Source of the DNA: Flavobacteriales bacterium UBA2306
GTDB taxonomy: Bacteria; Bacteroidota; Bacteroidia; Flavobacteriales; Weeksellaceae
Assembly: GCA_002345565.1 (NCBI GenBank)
Contig: DDVS01000002.1
Coordinates: 603,605 to 667,604, forward strand
Direction of reading: 5' to 3'
DNA: 64,000 nt
Shown in pieces: positions 45,575 through 53,596 of the stretch. The notes beneath the pieces were generated by a model. It was given only the letters and a program-made list of their open reading frames with translations. It did not search any database and was not told where the DNA came from. Every line of letters begins with the position of its first letter. The first letter of the stretch is position 1. Both the position numbers and the translations under genes were made by a program.

Positions 45575-45802
45575 GTAGTTGATTTTCAATATATTACAAA
45601 GATGATAGTGTCAAATGATACTATAGGACAAACAGAAAATGATGTTAGAACGATTTCAATATTAAAATTAATGAATTTGTAATGAAGGAAAATTTACAAT
45701 GTAGAACTTTTTTAAAAACAGTAGTTGTATTTTCAAAATAAAAGGAAGGACTTTACACCACTTTACAATTGAGGGAGTCGAAGTTTTTAATAAAGTAAAG
45801 AG

Positions 45803-45832
45803 AATCCGAACAGAAATGTTTGGATTTTTTTT
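45803..45832 (+). terminator. Rho-independent terminator in the island gap
   Basis: AATCCGAACA (45803-45812) pairs with TGTTTGGATT (45817-45826) with one G-T pair, a GAAA tetraloop and a run of eight T (45825-45832). No gene ends just before it, so it may terminate a small RNA made from the gap. Confidence 0.75.
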
Positions 45833-46027
45833 GTTAAAAATTAGGTGAATAACTGATGCAGACTACCACTACTTAACTGCTGTAAGAATGTGGTTAGTTT
45901 CACATAGAGAAAGTAAACATAGAAATTTTAAAACAATGTAATTAGGTTAATACCACACGTTCACTGTTGTCTCCGAAGTGAGTTAGGGGGAATGTTACAT
46001 CACAATTAGTAACAAAACCTAAGAAAA

Positions 46028-47143
46028 ATGAAAGTTTATTTAAAAACCAGAGAGGGGAAACTCAGTAAAAAAAGTATTGAAAAAGGACGTGTGAAAATGA
46101 ATAGTTTGTTTTTGATGTTCCACGATAGTTTAACTCAAAAAAGGAGTTATGAATTTTTGAAACTTTATATCTACGATAAACCGAAAACAATTATTGAGAA
46201 AGACCACAACAAAGAAACGCTACAACTTGCTGAATCTATAAAAGCTCAAAAGGTGTTGGAATTTAATTCGAGGAAACACGGATTTGTAAGTAGTTCGAGT
46301 GGTAAGATTGGATTTCTGAACTACTTTAATGAATTGGTAGAGAAAAGATATGAAACAGAGGGGACTTATGGAAATTGGTTTAGTACGTTGAAACATCTCA
46401 CTATTTTTTGTAAAGGAGTTGATATTCAGATTTCAAAAATAGATGAAACATTTTTGGAGAATTTTAAAGATTATCTTTTGAGAGAAAAAATATCTAATAA
46501 TGGAGGTAGATTATCACAGAATACGGCATTATCATATTTCAATAAGGTTAGAACAGCATTGAAAGAAGCGTATAGAAATAAAATAATTTCTGAGATTCCG
46601 ATATTAAGAGTTAAAACGATAAAAGAGAAAGAGACCAATAGAGAATATCTCACGTTGGAAGAGTTAAAAAAAATGATTAAAACTGAATGTGAAGTACCAG
46701 TTTTAAAACAATCATTTATCTTTAGTTCACTCACAGGATTGAGATTTTCTGATGTGAAATCTTTGAAGTGGAAAAATCTCTACTACGATTCTGAAAATGG
46801 TTGGATTTTAAAGTACACACAACAGAAAACCAAAGGAGTTGAGAACCTTCCAATAAGTGAACAAGCTGTGAAACTACTTGGGGAGAAGAAAGATGATGAT
46901 GTACTGTTGTTTGAGAATTTAACGTACAGTGCCTACCACAACAAAAAATTACACAAATGGGTAAAGGAAGCAGGAATTGATAAACACATCACTTATCACA
47001 GTTCACGACATACTTTTGCTACACTCCAACTAACGATGAACACAGATATTTATACGGTTAGTAAATTGTTAGGACACCGACATCTGAAAACCACAGAAAT
47101 CTATACAAAAGTGATTGAAAAAAAAGATAGATGCTGTATCTAA
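46028..47143 (+). CDS. Tyrosine recombinase (island integrase), frameshifted at end
   Basis: The 371-residue protein has a Bacteroidota-type SAM-like arm and core domain (residues ~80-190) and the catalytic domain with Arg in SLTGLRFSDVKSLKW, HSSRHTFAT (His, Arg), LLGHRHLKTTEIYTKV (His and the Tyr nucleophile). All five key residues are present. The last five residues, DRCCI, are odd: removing one A from the run of eight A at 47118-47125 would give VIEKKIDAVSKIPDLYL and a stop at 47165. This is the end expected for the family. The change lies after the catalytic Tyr, so the enzyme may still work. Confidence 0.88.
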   Translation: MKVYLKTREGKLSKKSIEKGRVKMNSLFLMFHDSLTQKRSYEFLKLYIYDKPKTIIEKDHNKETLQLAESIKAQKVLEFNSRKHGFVSSSSGKIGFLNYFNELVEKRYETEGTYGNWFSTLKHLTIFCKGVDIQISKIDETFLENFKDYLLREKISNNGGRLSQNTALSYFNKVRTALKEAYRNKIISEIPILRVKTIKEKETNREYLTLEELKKMIKTECEVPVLKQSFIFSSLTGLRFSDVKSLKWKNLYYDSENGWILKYTQQKTKGVENLPISEQAVKLLGEKKDDDVLLFENLTYSAYHNKKLHKWVKEAGIDKHITYHSSRHTFATLQLTMNTDIYTVSKLLGHRHLKTTEIYTKVIEKKDRCCI

Positions 47144-47180
47144 AATTCCTGATTTATATTTGTAGAAAATATAAATAACA

Positions 47181-48305
47181 ATGGATTATTATGATGAAAA
47201 GGGTAATTTGATTGATGATGAAGATTTACTTTTTCAAATGTTGATACCATCTTCCTACGATTCTAAAGAAGTAGAAGATATTATTATTGATTTTCATAAT
47301 GTTAAACACATTTACGATTTGTTAATCGAAGATGAAGAAAGTTTGGATAAAGATTCGATATTGAAAATTAATGATGAATTATACGGAGTAAAAACTACTT
47401 ATAAAAAAAAATTAGAAATTTGGGAGAAGTATAAACAATCTCCTTTGATAGAACACTTGATTTCATTTGAGTGTAGAACAACGAAAGCTCGTATTAATGT
47501 GTTTCCTGAGAGAAATCAAATTGAAAAATATTTAGAATACACTTCAAAATGGATATATCAGAAGTTAAAAAATAAAAGGGAAGATATTTCTATTTATACT
47601 TATGAAGATTATAAATCGGATTATGAAAGGAAATTTCCTAATTTGGAAAATATCAACAAAGAAATTGAACGTGTAGAAGAAAACATCAAAAGTACCGTTG
47701 GAAACTATGGTTTAAACAGAAAATTAAACGATTATTCAAATTATTTTGGAGATTTAACGATAGATGTAAGTTTCTTCAACTTAAAAAATAAGGATAAAAT
47801 TGAAAATATATTTGCTACCGCAATAGGAATTGGTTTGTTGTATGGAAGTTATAAGTATTTATCTTTTTTGAATTCTAAAAAAAGAGATTTAGAAGAATTA
47901 CCGAGATATAAGTTAAAAAGTAATCTAAGTTATTGGAGTGATTATTCAGATAAGGAATTAGAAAAGATTTATAGTGATTTAGTAAAAGGAGAATTTATTG
48001 AGAAAATGGATTCTAGGGATTTCATCAATATTTTCAGAGAAATAAAGTTTAAAGATGTTACACCAATTATTTGGAAGAAAGTTAGTAGTAGATGGTTATC
48101 AATTTTAACATTAATTGAATTATTGGTAAAACCAGATTACACTAATGAAAAACAGTTTAGAACTACATTCAATAACTGTTTTTGTTTTAAAAAGGATAGT
48201 AATATTGTAAAAGATGTAGAGAAATCATTAATAGAACGTTTAAAAAAAGTAAGAGATGAAAATTTTTTAAATGTGAAAATAAAAACGATAGTAGAATCTA
48301 AATAA
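47181..48305 (+). CDS. Hypothetical island protein
   Basis: The 374-residue acidic protein follows the integrase by 37 bases. It has long charged helices (residues ~50-190), one hydrophobic stretch (IFATAIGIGLLYGSYKYLSFL, near 212) and a C-terminal part (YSDKELEKIYSDLVKGEFI, IFREIKFKDVTPIIWKK) resembling an ending seen in other Bacteroidota mobile-element proteins. I cannot name a function. Confidence 0.65.
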   Translation: MDYYDEKGNLIDDEDLLFQMLIPSSYDSKEVEDIIIDFHNVKHIYDLLIEDEESLDKDSILKINDELYGVKTTYKKKLEIWEKYKQSPLIEHLISFECRTTKARINVFPERNQIEKYLEYTSKWIYQKLKNKREDISIYTYEDYKSDYERKFPNLENINKEIERVEENIKSTVGNYGLNRKLNDYSNYFGDLTIDVSFFNLKNKDKIENIFATAIGIGLLYGSYKYLSFLNSKKRDLEELPRYKLKSNLSYWSDYSDKELEKIYSDLVKGEFIEKMDSRDFINIFREIKFKDVTPIIWKKVSSRWLSILTLIELLVKPDYTNEKQFRTTFNNCFCFKKDSNIVKDVEKSLIERLKKVRDENFLNVKIKTIVESK

Positions 48306-48324
48306 ATAGTTGTTATATAATTTG

Positions 48325-48349
48325 ACCCGAGATGTATCTCGGGTTTTTC
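48325..48349 (+). terminator. Terminator after the 47181 gene
   Basis: ACCCGAGAT (48325-48333) pairs perfectly with ATCTCGGGT (48336-48344), followed by T residues. It closes the integrase-proximal unit. Confidence 0.8.
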
Positions 48350-48410
48350 GATTTACCTCCGAGAGAGGTTTTTGAAAATTGCGCCATAATTAACATTAAT
48401 ACATAGAATT

Positions 48411-48683
48411 ATGGTAGAAAATTCAAACAAAGAAACTTTAGATTTCTTAAAAAAGAGAAAACTCAATTCAAAAGAAGCTGCACTATATTTGGGTATAAGT
48501 GTGATAACTTTGAGAAGAAAAGCAAGTAAAGGTGAAATCGCATCTTACAAAGATGGAAGAATCTACTTTGAAATTTCAGATTTAGATGAATATCTATTAT
48601 CAAAACGAAGAAGTAGTGTAGAACAATCCCGACAGGTAGCTGCAATGTTAAATTTTAAAATTTCTAAAAAATGGAAGATTTAA
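48411..48683 (+). CDS. Helix-turn-helix (excisionase-type) protein
   Basis: The 90-residue protein has a MerR/HTH_17 domain (LNSKEAALYLGISVITLRRK, GEIASYKDGRIYFEISDLDE then YLLSKRR). It overlaps the next gene by 13 bases. Pairing of such a gene with a VirE_N-like gene is common in Bacteroidota islands; it probably controls excision or the downstream gene. Confidence 0.8.
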   Translation: MVENSNKETLDFLKKRKLNSKEAALYLGISVITLRRKASKGEIASYKDGRIYFEISDLDEYLLSKRRSSVEQSRQVAAMLNFKISKKWKI

Positions 48684-49768
48684 TTTTTAATCAATGGGGA
48701 CGGTATTTAAATCCATATGGTACTGTAACACTAACAGAATTTATAAATAAAGTTAGTAATGGAGATTACAAAGATACTATTGATAAATTGAGGAATGAAT
48801 ATCAATTGAATGGTAAATCGGATTTATACAGAGAATATAAAAAATCACTTAATTCAGTAACTTTCAGTGGTGAATTTCCAATAGATAAAAGAGAGGCGAA
48901 GTACATAAAGAAATACTATGGTTTAATGATTTTGGATGTAGATAGTATTAAAGATGAAGAAACATTACAGATTATTTTAAGTATAATTATAGAAATTAAA
49001 TACACAAAACTTGTATTTCGTTCTCCAACAGGAAATGGGTTGAAAATTCTCGTATTGACGAATAATACGGATTCTAAGAAACATACTGAATTTTACAAAG
49101 TATTAGTTAAATACTATGAATTCGTTTTGAATATAGAATTTGATTCTTCTACTTGTGATGTATCACGTTTGTGTTATTATTCATACGATCCCGATATTTA
49201 TTATAACGAAGATTCAGAAATTTTTGATTTCTCCATTGAAGTAAAAGTAAAAGAAGAAATAGTAGTGAATGATAATGATGTATTTTCTTTGAAAATGGAA
49301 GAAATGATTAGATTCACGAATAACAAACAACATTACAAATTTGGTAACAGAAACAATTATCTGAAATTACTAAGTATGAATTGTTCCAACCACGGAATTG
49401 ATGAATCTGAATTTTTAGAATTCAGTTTACAAAATTATTTAGAGGATGATTTTGATGAGTTTGAGATTACAAGAGTAGTTAAAGAAACTTATAAGAAATT
49501 TAAATCTGGTTTTGGAAGTTGGGAAAATAGATTGAACAAATTACTTAGAGAGAAATCTGAAACTCAAAATAAAAGAATTGAATCAGAACAACCGTCTAAT
49601 GATATTGTTTTTGAAGATGATATTTTCCAACAATACTATGATGATCTTAGTAAAACGTTTCCAAAGAAGTACACCGATTTTATTAGAAGTTTAAAATCTG
49701 AACGTGAAAAGAATATAGTAATACTAACGATGATGACGGTGTTGAATTCTATTTATCAAACAGAATAG
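48671..49768 (+). CDS. VirE_N/BT4734-like protein
   Basis: The 365-residue protein has the BT4734/BF3469 N-terminal domain (EAKYIKKYYGLMILDVDSIK, TKLVFRSPTGNGLKILVLTN, CDVSRLCYYSYDP), a primase-like fold with an Asp-x-Asp motif and the SPTGNGLK loop. A helical part follows. Relatives often continue with a helicase domain that is missing here. The family occurs in mobile elements and phages; a role in replication is inferred. Confidence 0.75.
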   Translation: MEDLIFNQWGRYLNPYGTVTLTEFINKVSNGDYKDTIDKLRNEYQLNGKSDLYREYKKSLNSVTFSGEFPIDKREAKYIKKYYGLMILDVDSIKDEETLQIILSIIIEIKYTKLVFRSPTGNGLKILVLTNNTDSKKHTEFYKVLVKYYEFVLNIEFDSSTCDVSRLCYYSYDPDIYYNEDSEIFDFSIEVKVKEEIVVNDNDVFSLKMEEMIRFTNNKQHYKFGNRNNYLKLLSMNCSNHGIDESEFLEFSLQNYLEDDFDEFEITRVVKETYKKFKSGFGSWENRLNKLLREKSETQNKRIESEQPSNDIVFEDDIFQQYYDDLSKTFPKKYTDFIRSLKSEREKNIVILTMMTVLNSIYQTE

Positions 49769-49873
49769 TTGGTAAATATCAAACGAAATAATATCTTTAC
49801 ACTAACAAATTAAAACGAAAATTATAGATTAAAAAATAATAAAATACATCATTAACATTTAATGAACTGATTT

Positions 49874-50020
49874 CTGTCCTTGAAAAGTCGAATATTTAAG
49901 TACAACGGAAAAAGGTTTAGCAAATGTTCAAGTCTATGGCTTGAGCGTTGCTTTACTTCGTTGTACAGGGCTTCGACTCCCTCAAGGACAGGTAGAGATA
50001 ACGTCTCAAGCTGTTTTTTT
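49874..50020 (+). ncRNA. Candidate long-hairpin RNA of the island
   Basis: Five nested stems lie in series: CTGTCCTTGA (49874-49883) with TCAAGGACAG (49982-49991), AGTCGAA (49886-49892) with TTCGACT (49972-49978), GTACAACG (49900-49907) with CGTTGTAC (49959-49966), GCAA (49920-49923) with TTGC (49948-49951) and TTCAAG with CTTGAG inside. A run of eight T follows at 50013-50020. CTCAAGC (50005-50011) can also pair with GCTTGAG (49939-49945), so two folds compete. A possible promoter (TTG ... TATCTTTA) lies near 49771-49797. The whole 333-base gap has no open frame. Confidence 0.65.
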
Positions 50021-50101
50021 TGTTTTTATATCACAGATTATGGTTTTCAGTAAAGAATGTTAAAAAAGGATTTATAACATTGAAAATTAAATAATTAAAA
50101 T

Positions 50102-51178
50102 ATGAAAACGAAAATTAAAAAAATGTTTGTTTATGGAATCTTTATTTTTGGATTTTGTTTTTTGAAATCTCAAAGTTTACCAAAAGAAGTCAGAAACGAC
50201 TTTTGTATAAATGCGAAGTATAACTACTTTTACGGAACAGATAGTTTTTTTGGATTAATGAATATATCATTAAAAAGAATTGGGATTAACGATCCTTATA
50301 GAATGAATCAGGCTGTAAATAATATTTGTAACAATGAAAAGTTACAGAATATATTTTTTAAAAACATTCATAGTATAAGTCGAGGATTGGATAGACAACA
50401 ATATTTAAGTATAGGAATGAAGAGTGAAAATGTTGAAAAATTAATTAAATATTATAATCTGATTGATAGTAAAAATCGTGAAAAGGAATGGGAATTATCA
50501 AAATTAGAAGACGAAAAAAAAATTAAAAATAAGATTGTAAATAATGAATCACTTTATATTTACGAATTAGATAATAGACCGAAGCTACAAATTATTGATA
50601 GTTTAAGTATAAACAATGAGTTACAACAGATTCTAAATTCCGTAGCTAAATCTTCGATAAAGTCATTTTTTTTCGAAGTCGATTCAAATGGAAATATTAT
50701 TAATTTGATTAATAAAAATACCGAAGAAAAAACACCTATGATTTTTAAAAGTATTCGATTTAGTGAAGGTGGAGTTGTGACAAATAAAAATCGAAAATAT
50801 AATGTTTCTTTTTACTATCCTTTTAGTATTGAGGTAGGGAGCTCATCCTCATATTTCAAAATTACAGTTACTGTAAAATCTAAAAAGGATAAATATATTG
50901 TTGAAAGAATAGATAAATCTCCATATGCATCTTCATCATCGGGAAGAAATTTTTTTGAAAAAGAAAAAGTTAAGTCTCTTTCTCATTTTGAAGCACTTAA
51001 AGGTTACATTTTAAATGAAAAACCAATTAAAACTACAAAATCTTCTTTTTTTGAAGAAAGTTATAGAACATTTGATGTTTATGAAAATATTGCTAAGGTT
51101 TCTTTAAATATAAATAGTGATGAAAATATATATAGTTTTACAAAAACTTTTTTTGATATAGTAGAGAAATCAAATTAG
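50102..51178 (+). CDS. Exported hypothetical island protein
   Basis: The 358-residue protein has a Sec signal (KMFVYGIFIFGFCFLKSQS). The mature part is Lys/Asn/Ser-rich with a helical segment (residues ~120-155) and beta-rich segments later. No motif is recognised. An exported protein is unusual between a replication-type gene and a defence operon; it may be cargo. Codon use is AT-rich like the rest of the island. Confidence 0.65.
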   Translation: MKTKIKKMFVYGIFIFGFCFLKSQSLPKEVRNDFCINAKYNYFYGTDSFFGLMNISLKRIGINDPYRMNQAVNNICNNEKLQNIFFKNIHSISRGLDRQQYLSIGMKSENVEKLIKYYNLIDSKNREKEWELSKLEDEKKIKNKIVNNESLYIYELDNRPKLQIIDSLSINNELQQILNSVAKSSIKSFFFEVDSNGNIINLINKNTEEKTPMIFKSIRFSEGGVVTNKNRKYNVSFYYPFSIEVGSSSSYFKITVTVKSKKDKYIVERIDKSPYASSSSGRNFFEKEKVKSLSHFEALKGYILNEKPIKTTKSSFFEESYRTFDVYENIAKVSLNINSDENIYSFTKTFFDIVEKSN

Positions 51179-51372
51179 ATACATTATCATTATTTTTAAA
51201 ATTACATAGTAAGTGTAGAACATCTTCAAAAATCAATTTTTAATATAAATATGAGTTTGTAATCATAAGAAAAAAATAAAATTGTAGAATCAATTGATTT
51301 TATGATAATTGTGGAAAAGTCTTCTTTACTAAAGAGGACTTTTTTAGTTAAATTTGTAGGAATATAAAATAT

Positions 51373-51630
51373 ATGAAATTAAGAGATTACTACTCCGAAC
51401 TGAAATCTGCTGATGATTTAATGAGCAGTAATTTACATCATAAATTATCTACTGTATCGAGAAATATAATCAATTTGGTAGAAGATTCTAAACATAAGAA
51501 GGATTTAAAAGATTTTTATAAGAGATGTGAGGAACTTCCTTTTGCCAATAAAGGTAGCGATGAATATATAGTTGTTAGGGGATTAACTTATGAAGTTATA
51601 GAATACATAGAAGAAAATTTATTGAATTGA
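51373..51630 (+). CDS. Small acidic hypothetical protein
   Basis: This 85-residue, all-helical protein precedes the defence operon by 88 bases. It has no HTH motif or signal. It may regulate or assist the downstream operon, or be unrelated. I do not recognise the family. Confidence 0.6.
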   Translation: MKLRDYYSELKSADDLMSSNLHHKLSTVSRNIINLVEDSKHKKDLKDFYKRCEELPFANKGSDEYIVVRGLTYEVIEYIEENLLN

Positions 51631-51718
51631 TTAAGTGTTATAGAAAACCATAATATTTATTTTGGTAATTAAACTATAATTGTGTTAAGAATATTTTTTT
51701 GATTTTATAAACTATTTA

Positions 51719-52906
51719 ATGAGTACAGATGCTACACCAAGTTGGTCTGGTTATATATTTCAAGGGGAAGTAGCCTTATGTAAGGCTATGGAAACTATTA
51801 TTTCTTTAGGCGAAAATATTCCGGATAATTATTGTTTAAAATTAGAAGAGGATGAAGATTTTTCTCTAACTACTGATAATTTTCAAACGTTCCAAGTAAA
51901 AGCTTATACTGAACATAATTATACGAGATATAAAAAAGCGTGGAATGATATGATGGGGAGATTTCCCAATAATGTTGATAATAACTTTATGTATCTTCAA
52001 AAAGATGGAGTGGATCTAAGTAAATTTGATGGGGTAAATAATTCCGATAAATTAAATACTAATATAATAGCAGGGAGTTATACATTAGAAAATATAACCA
52101 CATTATTGAATAATAAAATAAAGGAATTATTTCCTAATTTGAATGATGATGATGTTATTATAAAAAGAAATTTTTGTTCTAATAATATTTCCGAAAAAAT
52201 TAAAAAAAGACATAGAACAGGAGAGGTAGAATCTATTTCATTGAATACTATAAAGAAATGGATAGAAACTTCTCCTATTGCTTTTACAGAAGAGATTTGT
52301 TGGTATGAAATCACTAAGATATTCTTAAACTCTATTTCTGATGGAATCGATAATTATGATTTAACTAATGGAGACGAGTTGGAAGTTTATAATAAAATAC
52401 AACACAGTTTATTTGAATTTGAGAATCTCAGTAGTATTGATATGGTAAATCTTCTTAAATCATATTTATCTCCACATAAAAAATTAGATAATAGTGATTT
52501 AAGAAGTTCCTATGGTGGCTTCATTGATAATGTAACTGTTAAAAATGTTATTTTAAAAGGAATAAAGAAAATTAAGATTAATCCAATATATAAAAAACTA
52601 CAGTATATAAATACAAATGAGGGAAAAGTGAGTCGATACCAATTATTAATACATAATGAAGAATTTGATAATGATACTGCGGGTAAGAAAGCGTTTCAAA
52701 AACATTGTGAAATGGTATATCAGAATCCTTTTACGAGAGATATAGATTACTTTATAACAAAGGGTTTAAATAAGGAAAAAGATGAAGTAAAATCAAGATT
52801 GTTAGAAATTACAGATGTAGGAGGTCAGATTGATGATTCACATCATTTTGGTTTTAAAACAATTGACATATCAATAAACGAATTAAATGATGAAAACAAT
52901 AGTTAG
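51719..52906 (+). CDS. LmuA/ABC-3C-like effector with Cap4/Mrr-type nuclease signature
   Basis: The 395-residue protein begins SWSGYIFQGEVALCKAMETI and continues with acidic residues EEDED (43-47) and QTFQVKA (Q59-V60-K61). This is the G-x-x-FQ ... D/E ... QxK layout of the Cap4 (DUF4297) and Mrr-like PD-(D/E)xK nucleases. The remaining ~300 residues are helical and match the size of the C-terminal half of Lamassu LmuA/ABC-3C proteins. It would cut DNA when the partner ATPase senses invading DNA. It is the first gene of a tight operon; its stop overlaps the next start by 20 bases. Confidence 0.75.
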   Translation: MSTDATPSWSGYIFQGEVALCKAMETIISLGENIPDNYCLKLEEDEDFSLTTDNFQTFQVKAYTEHNYTRYKKAWNDMMGRFPNNVDNNFMYLQKDGVDLSKFDGVNNSDKLNTNIIAGSYTLENITTLLNNKIKELFPNLNDDDVIIKRNFCSNNISEKIKKRHRTGEVESISLNTIKKWIETSPIAFTEEICWYEITKIFLNSISDGIDNYDLTNGDELEVYNKIQHSLFEFENLSSIDMVNLLKSYLSPHKKLDNSDLRSSYGGFIDNVTVKNVILKGIKKIKINPIYKKLQYINTNEGKVSRYQLLIHNEEFDNDTAGKKAFQKHCEMVYQNPFTRDIDYFITKGLNKEKDEVKSRLLEITDVGGQIDDSHHFGFKTIDISINELNDENNS

Positions 52907-53591
52907 TAAAATAATTGAAGAAAATGATTTGAAGATAATTTCACTGAATTCAAATGTTGATTTCGCTTATTATGATGAGAAAGATGATTTTTTCTTATTC
53001 CTATTTTATAATCAAAATGAATTAATTGAAATAAATAACAACGAAATTATTGATTTAGAATATACAATAAATACAATAATTGTTGATTTAAAAGATAATG
53101 AAAATATTTCTATATTTAGAGAGAGAAATATCAATCATAACCTATCTCTTATTCTTTTATTAGAGTTTGGAGAAGATAATGATTTTGATATTGCTTTACA
53201 GAGAGAATTAAATAAAGTTGAAGAAAATAGTTTAAATGCAAAAAAATATGTACTTCCTTACTTCAAAAATGATATTGAAATTATATTGCAGAAATTAAAA
53301 GATTCAACTGAGATTGTAAAAGCACTAAATGAAATAGCTATAGATAATAGCAATATATTAGATAAAGTTAATGAGAGATGGTATAAAACTTTGATGAGTC
53401 TCTTTATAAAAATTCCATTTTTAAATTATCAATCGACCGAAAATAATCAATCAATAGAAAATTTATCATTAACAATTGAGGAATCATTATCCGATAGAGA
53501 AAAACAACTTTTATCTGTAATAAGCGAAAATGATTTCAATAGTTTTTCAAATGTTGAAGACTTTATAACTCAATTTAATCTAACTAATTAA
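52887..53591 (+). CDS. LmuC/ABC-3C middle component-like protein
   Basis: The 234-residue acidic protein lies between the nuclease-like and the SMC-like genes. It overlaps the first by 20 bases and ends five bases before the second. An adjacent ATG at 52890 is an equally good start. It has no catalytic motif; alternating beta strands at the start (KIISLNSNVDFAYYDEKDDF) and helices later fit the middle-component role. Identification rests on position and size in the operon. Confidence 0.65.
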   Translation: MMKTIVSKIIEENDLKIISLNSNVDFAYYDEKDDFFLFLFYNQNELIEINNNEIIDLEYTINTIIVDLKDNENISIFRERNINHNLSLILLLEFGEDNDFDIALQRELNKVEENSLNAKKYVLPYFKNDIEIILQKLKDSTEIVKALNEIAIDNSNILDKVNERWYKTLMSLFIKIPFLNYQSTENNQSIENLSLTIEESLSDREKQLLSVISENDFNSFSNVEDFITQFNLTN

Positions 53592-53596
53592 AACTA

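Larger units (their letters stand above)
45138..46027. other. 890-base regulatory gap of the island
   Basis: No complete gene is seen. It holds an AT-rich palindromic tract (45340-45405), five GTA units (45413-45427), a 13-bp inverted repeat and a terminator, both listed separately. A stretch at 45483-45580 in one frame reads KSKEERKLRRKFQTEEEISS, which echoes the linker KSKEEFQTEVKLK of the zinc-finger protein and may be a decayed partial copy. TTGAGGGAGTCGAAG (45769-45783) is the exact complement of part of the folded RNA at 49971-49985. Confidence 0.5.

Noticed and set aside
49959..49991. tRNA or tmRNA 3' end, because GGGCTTCGACTCCC resembles a T arm
   Set aside because: The stem is out of register by one base, there is no CCA or D arm, and the long nested hairpin explains the same bases better.
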